A stretch of DNA of 64,000 bases from Acanthosepion pharaonis (taxonomy: Eukaryota > Mollusca > Cephalopoda > Sepiida > Sepiidae). The translations under genes and the position numbers were made by a program. Position 1 is the first letter of the stretch. The number at the start of each line of letters is the position of its first letter. Below are positions 1 through 9,399 of this stretch, piece after piece. The notes under the pieces were generated by a model that saw only the letters and a list, made by a program, of their open reading frames with translations, was not told the origin of the DNA and did not search any database. The stretch lies in assembly GCA_903632075.3 (NCBI GenBank), contig CAHIKZ030005201.1:3169001-3233000 (forward strand), in the 5' to 3' direction.

Positions 1-191
1 TGTTAAAGAAGATAGATCAAAGAATTTGGAAATGGGCTATAGTTGGATGCTGAGAAGGTAGGGAAAGGGAGAGAGAAATTAGCACCGCCTGTACGGAGCG
101 ATGGTGTGTGATGACTGATGACAAGTGAAGGAATTTGGAGTTAAGGGGCAGCTTGATTCCTCTGACCACATTCAAACGATATATGTATATT

Positions 192-331
192 ATAATTTGA
201 ACAGAGTCTGAGGTTCGGTTACGAATGAACAACCCGTAAATTTTTGAAAATTACTCGAGTTTGAAAATATTTTAGAAAAAGGTTGATACAAAGGTGGGAG
301 ATAACAGAACCCCAGACTCTGTTCAAATTAT
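192..331. repeat. inverted repeat, 25-bp arms
   Basis: Arms at 192-216 and 307-331 are reverse complements with one mismatch in 25 bases, separated by 90 bases. The core of the left arm reads GAACAGAGTCTG. It could be a fold-back or MITE end; no target duplication was identified. Confidence 0.7.
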
Positions 332-367
332 CGTTTTTGCATATGTGATAAAAATATAGTTTTAAGG

Positions 368-590
368 TAGGTACCTCTACGAAATGTAAACAAAAAGAAA
401 AAAGCATAGCATGATGAAAAAGACGCCGAACTTGACGAAAACAAAATTTTATCGTCTAATGTTCATATTATTATTAAAGAGAAAAGATCAAAGTATTTTG
501 GGGGTATTTTTTTTTACATTTTTAATCGTTCCTAGGACGTCCGAAATTTTCGTTAAAACTCTTCTTTTTTTTTTTTGTCAAAAAAAGGAC
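368..590 (-). repeat. dispersed repeat D1, short copy
   Basis: Matches the sequence at 10195-10430 by eye. Both have a GGTACCT terminus, then AGCATAGCATGATGAAAAA, then a stretch ending CGAAATTTT followed by GTTAAAA. Other copies lie at 1535-2130, 9400-11065, 20300-20600 and 42690-42965. The orientation used here is arbitrary: minus means the same way round as 10256-11065. No coding capacity is seen. Confidence 0.6.
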
Positions 591-1439
591 AGATAATCCA
601 TCATTTTCAATCATTTTTTTCCATTTTATAAAAAAGATAAAAATCTGACTTTGATATTCTTTTAAAAATCAATTATCATTTTTTCAAAACTTATTTTAAT
701 AGAATCAGAAAGCTATTTCGGCGCAGAAGCTAAGTTAATCTTTACCCTTACGATGCTTTATGCAAAATATATTATAAAGAAATTAAAAAATAAGACTGTT
801 AAGAGTGAGATTAAATTTCATAAGAAAGGTATCTAATTAATTTATAGGTACCTTTCTTAGAAATTTTATCAGAAGTGTACATAAAATACTATAATTTTAT
901 GTACATTTATTACATTTTGCTGTGGTATTTTTATTTCCATTCATTTTATTATTAATTTTGATATTTCATTTATGGAAAAATGTCATAACTGAGCTGAGAT
1001 TAATATAAAAATAAGATCATATAAATTAAAGTTTAGCAGTAGTTAAATTTCATAAGATGATACTGATACTTATAGGTACCCTTCTCAGTTGAAATTGAAA
1101 AATCAAATTAACTTCTCCATACGTGTTTCGCAAAAGTAAAGGCCTTAATAGCGGAGAACAATGCTGAACTCAAATAATGCAACTTACTTGTATTCTGGTT
1201 GGTCTTCCGTACTTTATAATTACCACCCGATTATAAACATAAAATTACATTTCTTAATTACTGCGGATCTTCTGATTGGTCCAAATGATACAATTTTCAA
1301 ACCGCTAGACAATGACAATCTCATAAGGAGACTTAGAAAATTTGATGTGGCTTTTAACTAATTTTATAATATTTTTAAAAAACTTAATGTTTGGCGTCTT
1401 TTTCATCAGACTATGCTCTTTTACTTTTAGCGATTTCGT

Positions 1440-1512
1440 GGATTTATGGGTAAAAAAAAACAAAAAAAAAAAAACAAAAACAGAATGACATAAAAATCCG
1501 CAAAAAAATCTT
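1440..1512 (+). repeat. partner of an inverted repeat at 3612-3676
   Basis: A short A-rich segment containing CAGAATGACATAAAAATCC is the reverse complement, with a few changes, of 3612-3676. The pair is about 2.1 kb apart. Its origin is unknown; it may be another piece of an AT-rich dispersed repeat. Confidence 0.5.
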
Positions 1513-1534
1513 GGTGCAAAATAATTTGTATTAA

Positions 1535-2130
1535 GCTTTTCAATTTTTGCTTAGTAAATATAGTTTCACTTAATAATAACAATATCACCTAACTGGAGGA
1601 AAGTAATGCAGAATTTTAAAAGATTTATATATTATAAATTATTATAATCAAAATAAAAAAAATAAAGCAATTGTTGTAAAAATTCATTATTCATCGGATC
1701 TTTTTTTCTTAAGACATTGGTGTACTTAAGAAATCTTATTTATAAAAGTAATTAAAAACTTTTCTAATTAAATAATGTCATAGTTTTATTGCGTTTTTTA
1801 TTTTCTAAAAAAATGTTTTTAATTAATTTCATTCACTTGTGAATAAGTCATGAAAGTTTCATTAAAATTCGGCAATTATTTGATTTTTGGAAAAAAAAAT
1901 TTCCAAATCAAGGTATTTTTAATCTGAAAAAAGGCGTAAAACTCTAATTGCAAATATTACGTCGACAACTAACGCAATGAAAATAAATTAATAAAAATTT
2001 CCAACATACTAAAAAGCATTAAAACATTTAATAAAGTGATAATAAAATAATTTGGCCTTTTCTCTGAATAATAACATAAACATTTCTCTTTTTATTAAAT
2101 TTGGGTCCTTTTTTCATGCTATGCTGCTGT
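1535..2130 (+). repeat. dispersed repeat D1
   Basis: Colinear by eye with 9400-10165: similar blocks include TTTACTTAATAACAAT, a block ending TTTTATTGCGTTTTT, and an end resembling CATGCTATGCTG. The reverse-oriented relatives are at 10256-11065, 20300-20600 and 42690-42965. Strongly AT-rich, no open frame, no protein similarity; probably a non-autonomous DNA element or solitary terminal region. Confidence 0.6.
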
Positions 2131-2221
2131 TGCGAGAAATGGCACCTACAAGGTATCATACCCATGGTTTGTGGGTGGTGTCAGCTTGTTTCTAGAACTT
2201 CAAGCATGAAACAAACTGTCG

Positions 2222-2222
<1 letters not shown>

Positions 2223-2312
<90 letters not shown>
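2223..2312. repeat. compound microsatellite (TA)n(TG)n
   Basis: About 37 bases of TA followed directly by about 53 bases of TG. The open frame running through it is a consequence of the repeat, not a gene. Confidence 0.97.
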
Positions 2313-2314
<2 letters not shown>

Positions 2315-2930
2315 GTCTTCACACTATTTTAACATCCTGGTACTTACAGGCCTGAAGATCAGCGGGTGAAAGTGCGCCGACTGCTATGTAGCTACACTAT
2401 TTCTTTATTTAACACGACTTAGTTACATTGTTTTGTTTCAACATTGAGCACATTTTTATTTTATATTTTGAGAACTTATAACGCTGGAAAAAAAAACAAT
2501 AAATAATTAATAAAATGCTCCTTGTCTGCCATATTTAACGAAAGATTTTTAAAAGAAAGGTTGCTGGTAAATAATACATTATGGTAAACTTATTTTGAAA
2601 GAAGGTAAATTATATGGAAGAAAGATGAATGACAAAGTGAAAAAAAAGTTTACGTCTGGCACATTTCATCCCTTTTGTACTTCATCAGACGAGGTTTGTT
2701 CATGTTTATTCGATTAAACACGTGTATGAACGGGAAACGCTGGGAATTTTAAATTTTGAAAAAAACCATCAACGTAAAACAAGGGATAAAACGCGCTTCA
2801 CAAATATTTTTGTCCATTATTTGATACGGACCAAACTGAGTGTGGGCTAATTGCTTTAAGGATTGTACCAAGTACATCAGCTACATGATTCATCCTCATA
2901 ACATAAATGTATTAGACGTGAGAAAACAAC
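2313..2930. other. non-coding stretch
   Basis: AT-rich intergenic DNA. No gene, RNA or repeat is recognised beyond short homopolymer runs. Confidence 0.5.
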
Positions 2931-2934
2931 CGAC

Positions 2935-3175
2935 TAAAATTTGATAATGAGGAAAAAATCGGGTTTGGAAAATTTTGATCAGGACAGATTGAAGGTAAGA
3001 GAGACAAATGAAAGCAAGGCACAACTTGTCTGGTGAACTTGAGTGAATGGATGACAGAGCAGAGTATGGGGGAGATGACAAAAAAAAGTTATTAAAAGCT
3101 ACAAGGGACACGAAATTGTGGAGAGCCATAATTGCCAATGTCCTGAAGGGACATGGCACATAGAAGAAGAAAACC
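2935..3175 (+). pseudogene. LINE C-terminal remnant (RTE-like)
   Basis: Translating the plus strand across frames gives pieces resembling the extreme C-terminus of a widespread endonuclease/reverse-transcriptase LINE: a basic stretch, then LSEWMTEQ, then a TRDTKLW-like segment, then an ANVLKGHGT-like ending near 3160. Frameshifts interrupt it. The same family appears on the minus strand at 44930-45720 and 35780-36060. Only about 75 codons survive, so the clade assignment is tentative. Confidence 0.6.
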
Positions 3176-3179
3176 TAGT

Positions 3180-4169
3180 TGCCGTTTGTGGGACTACATT
3201 TTGTTCAAAAATATTTTTTTAAGTAAGGGATTAAGTTTCGTAAATTTAATTTAAACCTACTGCAAAAAAGAAGAAAAAGATAGAAATTTTATAACAATTT
3301 TTAATAATTAATTTATTAATTACATAAGTTTTAAAAAAATGGCACACAAGGCGTTTAACCTTATTTTGAGAAATGTTTTTGTTCGCAGCATTTTTAAAAT
3401 TTAAAACATCATATCCCCAAAAAGAAAATTTATAACAACAATAAGCTTAAATGACATAGTCAAAACCGGTTGGTACTACCACCGAACTCCCGACTGCCTG
3501 ATTGGCAACTCCAGGCAGTGACTTGTCACTATCTTATTAACATTTTCTTTTTCTACCTACATTTATATAAATTAGAAATTAAACTAAACAAAACTGACTA
3601 TTAAAGGATGAAAAATTTTGCGGATTTTGACGTCATTCTGCTTTTTTTGTTTTTGTTTTTTTTGCCCATGAATACAGTATACCTTAAAATTATATTTTTA
3701 TCATATATATATTTATCTATATATATGGAAAAACGATATATAAAGTTCTATATATGTTGTAGAGTAGTTTTCACAGTGGAGGCTTGTATTTCACTAAGTC
3801 GGTACTAAATTAGGTTCCACGTACAAAACGATAAAGTTTTATATATCAAAACAATTTTAGGAAACTCTGTGACTAAATGAGAGCAATTTATAACGAAATG
3901 TGTAGGATGTGTTTTAATCTCTAGATCACCCACAGGAAATTTACGTCCACCTTTCTTTCTTGGCAGATCTTATGACAATGTGAAATATTTAATAACAAAA
4001 GTGACAAAAACATAAAGGAAAAGAAACTAAATGAAATTAAAAGTTTCCGTGTCCTCCTCCTTCATGCGCATGTGTAATCACATATCAACGTAAGCATCAC
4101 TTTATCCGATGAAGTTTTAAAGAACGACTCGCGCCACACGAAAAAAGTTTTCCACTTTGTCATAGATTC

Positions 4170-4170
<1 letters not shown>
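3180..4170. other. AT-rich non-coding stretch
   Basis: No gene recognised. Contains a small stem-loop (ACTGCCTG near 3502 with CAGGCAGT near 3520) and the inverted-repeat partner at 3612-3676. A 66-codon open frame near 3608-3808 is low-complexity and judged non-coding. Confidence 0.5.

Positions 4171-4172
<2 letters not shown>

Positions 4173-4240
<68 letters not shown>
4173..4240. repeat. (TA)n microsatellite
   Basis: 68 bases of uninterrupted TA repeat. Confidence 0.97.
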
Positions 4241-4243
<3 letters not shown>

Positions 4244-5090
4244 TAAAAAGTTAGGTAGAGAACTTCTCTTGAAATGTTGATAATTTATTGAATATCCTAG
4301 CACTATTTTTTCATTATGCTCTTTTTGGCCGAAGTTCAGAAAAAAAAACAACAAATAATTGTATTATATGTGGTTTCATAGGATCTATTACAAAGAAAAT
4401 GAGGTACTTAGCTGACTGATGTCATATTTAGCACTTCCATTCTATAGTTTCAGAGATTAACTTTTTTAAAAATAATTGTTCAGTATATATTTCTTCATTT
4501 TTAATTCGACATTTTTCTTTTCAAACGTTACTTTTAGTGAATAATCTTGTTTAAAGTGTTTATTGCGTCTTACGTATTCGAAAGACAATAAAAAAAATGT
4601 GCTCTCTGGTAGGGTTCGAACTCTCGTCTACCCCGGATCAGACGGTGGTTTCTCCCTCAAAGAGTGGCACAGGTTCGAACCCTGTAGTAAAGAATATTTT
4701 CATTATTAAGTTCACGACGCGCTAGACTTAATATCCACTGTTTATTCAACCACTCGTATCCACTAAAGATGACGTTTGAAGCAGTCTGTAAGCTGATATG
4801 TTATCAACTGAATTTTCATCTGAAATTTTCCCCGTATATTGTTCTCTTTAGGTGAATAAACAGGATTGACAAGAAAGTGGAAAAATAGATGCAGAATTCA
4901 CTCTGAATTTAAAAAGTGAAGTTAGTAAAAAATAGTTAAAAAAAAAATGACATTTTCTTATATGCACTCTCCTTTGAGAATGTGCTTGGATTATTACCTG
5001 GCGCTAAAGGTGTCCCCAAAATAAGAAGTGTCATTCTTTTTATTTTGTCCCTAATCAACTCCACTGCTTACAAGTAGGCGTGTCCCTTTA
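4241..5090. other. intergenic stretch upstream of the FkbM gene
   Basis: AT-rich, no gene recognised. It holds the paired tRNA-like B boxes at 4601-4690 and leads into the promoter of the gene at 5248. Confidence 0.5.
4601..4690. other. tRNA-like B-box pair
   Basis: AGTTCGAACCC on the minus strand (4612-4622) and AGGTTCGAACCCT on the plus strand (4671-4683) both fit the pol III B box, and lie about 60 bases apart in opposite orientation. No clean cloverleaf could be drawn for either, so these are more likely tRNA-derived repeat heads or tRNA pseudogenes than functional tRNA genes. Confidence 0.35.
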
Positions 5091-5096
5091 TTAACC

Positions 5097-5135
5097 TATA
5101 AAAAGCAGAGCGTTCATCCCTCCCCACACTCAACT
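5097..5135 (+). promoter_or_regulatory. putative core promoter (TATA and initiator) of the FkbM gene
   Basis: TATAAAAAG at 5097-5105 is followed about 30 bases later by a pyrimidine-rich CACTCAACTT that could serve as initiator (start near 5132). This leaves a 5' leader of about 115 bases before the ATG at 5248. The spacing fits a pol II core promoter; the assignment rests on sequence only. Confidence 0.5.
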
Positions 5136-5247
5136 TAAATTACACAAAACATTGGACCGTAACTATGACAATCAACAGCCAATCAAAACACGTAGCGTTT
5201 TCTTTTCTTACTTTTTTTAATAATTTGCGACCAAGTATCTGTTTTTA

Positions 5248-6234
5248 ATGCAGACTTTTTACAACATCATGAAAAAAATTAATATTTTCTTCATTGTCTT
5301 AATTTTATCATTTCTATTTGTTCTGTTACTTACTTTTATCCGAAAAAACTGTTTGCGAATAACGTCTGATAATTTACCTTACATATTCAGCTATTCTTCG
5401 ACACCTAAGTCAGTCGTTTCTGTTAATCAGAATCGAAATATTGTACTGGACTACAGTCAGCAAATTAATCCGCCCGTTCAATGCATTCCAATCAGTACGT
5501 TACATCGAAAAATACCAATCTGTGTTCATGATAATCCAAATGAATACATCACGAATGCAATCCGACGGACGGGGAAATGGGAGAGTGGTATTTCCAACAG
5601 TCTCCAGAAAATACTTGTTGAAAACCCGGATTATGGCGTTGTCGATATTGGAGCCAATTTAGGAATGTATGGACTTTTGGCTGCTAACCTCAAAAGGCCG
5701 GCACTTTCTATAGAAGCGATGGACATTAATATAGAAAAATTTCATCAATCAATTGTTATTAATCACTTTGAGAAATTAATAACCCTTGTGACAAAACCGC
5801 TATCCGATAAATATGAAACACTCCAGCTAACCGCTGGGGTTTCAAATCTTGGTATGTCCCGTCTTGTAAACGCTGGTCAAAATATGAACGGCTTGGATAA
5901 GAACAGATACAACACAGTAAACAAAACAACAGTGAGGTTAGATGACCTTATCGACTTGATGCCATGGAAAAAAGCGGTTATGGTCATCGATGTGGAAGGA
6001 AATGAAGGAAAGGCCATCCGAGGTGGTCAGAAATTCTTCGATGCTGTACATATCAGTCACATATTCATGGAATGGAATCTTCTAAATCGGAAGGATCGGG
6101 AATTCCTTGTGGATTTTCTTTCAGGGCGTGGTTATGAACCTTACTCATCACCAAGTTTTACTTCAAAACTTGCCCTTTCAAAATATGGCTCGTGGCCAAT
6201 AAATGTTTACTGGAAGAAAACTGGCACAAAATAA
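5248..6234 (+). CDS. FkbM-family methyltransferase, single-pass type II membrane protein
   Basis: A complete 328-residue open frame from ATG to TAA without introns. Residues 11-31 are a strongly hydrophobic segment after a short basic N-terminus, typical of a signal anchor, so the catalytic part probably faces the Golgi or ER lumen. The S-adenosylmethionine-binding motif I is VVDIGANLGM at residues 131-140, and the FkbM signature IDVEGNEGKAIRGG begins at residue 247, followed by FMEWN near 273-277. FkbM-family enzymes generally O-methylate sugars or related small molecules; the substrate here is unknown. A second ATG at residue 8 would keep the anchor; I chose the first because it is the longer frame and follows the candidate promoter well. 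It is the only intact host-like gene in the window. A decayed relative lies at 7440-7640. Lack of introns could reflect an old retrocopy or a naturally intronless family. Confidence 0.88.
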   Translation: MQTFYNIMKKINIFFIVLILSFLFVLLLTFIRKNCLRITSDNLPYIFSYSSTPKSVVSVNQNRNIVLDYSQQINPPVQCIPISTLHRKIPICVHDNPNEYITNAIRRTGKWESGISNSLQKILVENPDYGVVDIGANLGMYGLLAANLKRPALSIEAMDINIEKFHQSIVINHFEKLITLVTKPLSDKYETLQLTAGVSNLGMSRLVNAGQNMNGLDKNRYNTVNKTTVRLDDLIDLMPWKKAVMVIDVEGNEGKAIRGGQKFFDAVHISHIFMEWNLLNRKDREFLVDFLSGRGYEPYSSPSFTSKLALSKYGSWPINVYWKKTGTK

Positions 6235-6247
6235 CGCAAAAAAGTAA

Positions 6248-6255
6248 TCTATCTA

Positions 6256-6301
<46 letters not shown>
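6248..6301. repeat. (ATCT)n microsatellite
   Basis: About 54 bases of ATCT repeat beginning 14 bases after the FkbM stop codon, so probably in its 3' UTR. Complementary (GATA)n runs follow at 6564-6658. Confidence 0.95.
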
Positions 6302-6535
6302 ATGGACTGACAGAGAACCAAAAAAGCAGTATAAAACGAAAGGTAATGTAACGATGTCAGAAAGTAATAAGTTTTTTTTTTCTCTCTCTTTGCTACGTTT
6401 TCTTTTGTTGCTTTGTGGACATTTTTTTATTTTCTTTTACTGGAATTATCAATGTAAAAGTAAAAAATACTGAGGGAGTTTTGCTTTTTCGTGATTATTT
6501 TTTTTACAATTTTCTTTTATATTGCTTTCATGCAT

Positions 6536-6541
6536 AATAAA
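6536..6541 (+). terminator. putative polyadenylation signal
   Basis: AATAAA about 300 bases after the FkbM stop codon. AT-rich context makes chance occurrences common, but it is the first canonical hexamer noticed downstream of the gene. Confidence 0.4.
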
Positions 6542-6563
6542 AAATAATGATTTTCAGTTCAAG

Positions 6564-6605
6564 TAGATAGATAGATAGATAGATAGATATGAAATGAACA
6601 GACTG

Positions 6606-6658
<53 letters not shown>
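6564..6658. repeat. (GATA)n microsatellites
   Basis: Two runs, 6564-6589 and 6606-6658, separated by about 16 bases. They are the reverse complement of the repeat at 6248-6301 and could pair with it in a long transcript. Confidence 0.95.
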
Positions 6659-6659
6659 T

Positions 6660-7435
6660 TTAAAATGACTTAACTCTTACGGGAAAAATAGATTTCACTC
6701 TATCAATGACATTACGGGGTTAATTGACACACTTTTTTGACTCCTTGTATCATCGACCTTACAGAATCCTGATTTGTATTTTTGTTGTGTTTAGTTTACA
6801 TGTAAATTACAATTCCTGGATAATCGTGGATATAATGGCAATAGTAGTGACTTCAATAATTATTAAAATTGAAATGATACTTTTTTAATTATAACATCAA
6901 ACGTACAGCCCAGAATGTTCGTTCGTAAATTTTCTACTTTTTACTATTTTTTCTAAGCGAATGAACATTTTGCCCCACCCAATATTTACAGTTAATTCTG
7001 TATGATAAGAATTTCGAAGAAAAAATGACGAATAACATCAAAATTAGGTCCATTTTAACGATTTTACATTCAAGTTTTCTTTCAAATTAATTTATTAGTT
7101 TACCGTAGAGATAGATATAGTTTTATTTTTATATTAAAAAATATTCAATTAAAAACGACTTAAAATTATTTTATGCACTCAAATATGTTTTTTAACTGTT
7201 CTCTTTCAGTTACAAAATTAAACTCAAAACATCAAGCAACATTTTAATAAAAGAAAGAAAACTTTAAATTGAATGCAATGTGATGAGGATTTTATGTTAG
7301 ATTACAAATTCGATTCCATACTTCGTGTAAATTATTTTGTTTTCTGTACCACATAAAAAAAGACAATGAGAAAATGTTTTCATCAAATTTTAAATCATTT
7401 CTTTTGTTAATTAACTCTGAATATTTAGTTTTTAA
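6660..7435. other. AT-rich non-coding stretch
   Basis: No gene, RNA or repeat recognised. Confidence 0.5.
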
Positions 7436-7439
7436 AAGA

Positions 7440-7640
7440 ATCTAGTAGTCACGGGAACGAGATATTTTTTCACCTTGATCCAAATAAAATGCTGTAACTG
7501 AACACTGGTATTTCAAATCTTGGCATACCCAGGTTAATCAAAATCAGACAGTAATGATTAAAGAAAGCGTCACCAAAGTGGTCGAATCCTTCCTGGATAT
7601 GCTTGGAGGATCAGAAAGTAGGTGGAAAATGTTTGATGGG
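7440..7640 (+). pseudogene. degraded FkbM methyltransferase relative
   Basis: Around 7503-7550 the plus strand reads TGISNLGIPRLIKIRQ and then a stop. This matches the segment AGVSNLGMSRLVNAGQ of the intact gene at 5248-6234. After a frame change, KESVTKVVESFLDML resembles the NKTTVRLDDLIDLM segment of the same protein. Upstream codons are weakly alignable to about 7440. No start, no motif I and no IDVEG motif remain. It is best read as a decayed tandem duplicate or retrocopy. Confidence 0.6.
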
Positions 7641-7644
7641 TAAC

Positions 7645-7935
7645 TTAAAAAGGGAGGGAGCAACAAATAAATCGGGGCGAGTTACAACTAAACCTCCCTA
7701 ATTCGAACCAAACATCTGCTCATGAAACACCTCATTTCCATTCATGATGGTAACCACTTCAATATATATGACATCAATTTATTTTATAATGATTTAATTT
7801 TAATATAATTATTTATTGAAAAATATGTAAAAAAAAATGTCCATATACTGAATCTTGATTGGAAGCATAACATCTATAGTGTGCGATGGGTAAATTGTCG
7901 CCTTTTTATATTGTTTATATTTGTTTATAGATAGT
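7645..7935. other. non-coding stretch
   Basis: AT-rich; no gene. A partial duplicate of the mariner left end (GTGCGATGGGTAAATTGTC) lies at about 7880-7900. Confidence 0.45.
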
Positions 7936-7937
7936 CT

Positions 7938-8730
7938 ACAGGGTGCGATGGGTAAATTGTCACCTAAATTACGCGAAAATTAAAATAACACTGACATTTC
8001 ACTTTAACGGAATTACTTTAACCAAAATTACACAAAAATATCTAAATAAATAGAAAGAAAGTAAATTTATTCAATAAAATTGCCATTGGCTTCAACCACG
8101 GCCTCCAGACGATTGCAACTCTTCTGGGCGGTCTCGTTGTTTAAGTTGGTGAATGCTGCCATAATCCTTGCCTTCAGTTCATCTTTGGTGTTACAAGGAG
8201 TTTTGTTGGTCTCTCACTCAACTGCATCCCACACATAATAATCAAGGCGGTTACAGTCTGGGGAGTTAGGTGGCAAAATATAAGGGGTGATGTGGTCGCA
8301 GAAATTGTCTGAAGGGCATTCTCCTGCTTGTGTGGCATGGTGCAGAATTCCTGTTGCCAGACACAGGGTCTTCGAGCAGCCACTCTCTTAACCCAGGACA
8401 GGACTACGTTCTCAAGGCACTTGATGCAGTCCTCCGTGTTGAGTCTAAGGACCTAGGCAACAAATTCGGGAGTTCTTTTCTAATCAGAACGAACAGTGAG
8501 TTTTCCGAGCTGTCGTACCTTCGTAATAACCATTAGACTCATTCAAATCTTTCATAATCCTCTGCACTGTCTTCATATTGACACCCAAACACACTGAAAT
8601 GTTCGTATTGGAGCTTCCGGTGTGAATACCAAGCAGTACAGCATGTCATTTCCAAATTTCTGGCAGAGTGAATTGCGCCATGGTACTCTTTTTCTTACAG
8701 ACGGTACCCAACTGACCCCACTATACTGTA
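7938..8730 (-). mobile_element. mariner-like transposon, internally deleted
   Basis: The boundaries are suggested by similar ends: TACAGGGTGCGATGGGT at 7938 on the plus strand and TACAGTATAGTGGGGTCAG starting at 8730 on the minus strand. Both begin TACAG, as expected for degenerate terminal inverted repeats beside a TA target. The transposase remnant lies between. A second partial left end lies 40-60 bases outside. Confidence 0.6.
8067..8681 (-). pseudogene. mariner transposase pseudogene (DDE_3 type)
   Basis: Reading begins MAQFTLPEIW at 8681 and ends VVEANGNFIE at 8067. The first part keeps a helix-turn-helix-like segment (VNMKTVQRIMKDLNES). The last part keeps PPNSPDCNRLDYYVWDAVE with the third catalytic aspartate in the NSPD motif. 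The sequence expected between the N-terminal domain and the segment ending CVWQQ, including the first catalytic aspartate, is missing, so 615 bases remain of about 1 kb. The second catalytic block after WQQ is frameshifted, and in-frame stops are present. The element cannot mobilise itself. Confidence 0.8.
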
Positions 8731-9395
8731 GGTACCTCCACGAATTGGGTATACGTAAGGTTTAAAATGAATTTTTAAAAATTAAAAAGCTTTAATGAAG
8801 CTTTCAATCTAGTTTAAATGAAAGCTACAGGATTGAATTTACTATATCCAGTAAGCAAAATACTTTGGTTTATTTTAGACAGAAATTATATTGATTGAAA
8901 GAGACTTTCATTCTTTTTCAGCACAATCGATAATGTCAGCCATTTTTAGACATCTGTAAACAAAACTTAATATTTCGTTTAAAAAATCTTAAAAAATAAA
9001 ATATATATATATTTCTGAAACGTTATTTGAGGGAAATTAACAAAATTAATGCCAAGTTAATCTGTTTTAAAACAAATATTACTTACTTATAGTATAAAAT
9101 GTTGAATACAAACATTTCCTAACTACGAGGTCTTGTCTTTCTGACGTGTTAATCGATTTATCGACGGCAGATTGACCACCGAACGTGTGCATAGTTAAGT
9201 ATGGTGTAGCAGACGATAAATTTCATAAGCATTTTGTTTTGTTTTATTTTTTTTCGTAAGGGGAATAACACTTAAAACACATGACCTCTTAAGAATAGAT
9301 TTATCGGTTTGTACATCCATACTTCAGAAATTCTGCATTCAATTACACCTATAAAAACAAATCGAACTTCTTTTAAAAATAGTAGGGGATCTTCA
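8731..9395. other. AT-rich non-coding stretch
   Basis: Starts with GTAGGTACCTCCACGAATTG, a likely terminus of dispersed repeat D1 abutting the mariner. Otherwise nothing is recognised. Confidence 0.45.
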
Positions 9396-9399
9396 GATT

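Larger units (their letters stand above)
1..1440. other. AT-rich non-coding stretch
   Basis: No gene is recognised. Short open frames here are uninterrupted AT-rich sequence without recognisable protein features. The stretch contains an imperfect inverted repeat (192-331) and a dispersed-repeat copy (about 368-590), both listed separately. The motif GGTACC recurs near 370, 848 and 1077; at 370 it marks a repeat terminus. Confidence 0.6.

Noticed and set aside
2101..2355. 84-codon open frame with Tyr-Ile and Cys-Val repeats
   Set aside because: Translation of the (TA)n(TG)n microsatellite.
4601..4690. Functional tRNA genes from good B-box matches (also at 36391-36466 and 50296-50532)
   Set aside because: Acceptor and anticodon arms do not pair convincingly by eye; tRNA-derived repeats or pseudogenes explain the boxes better. 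A tRNA covariance search would decide.
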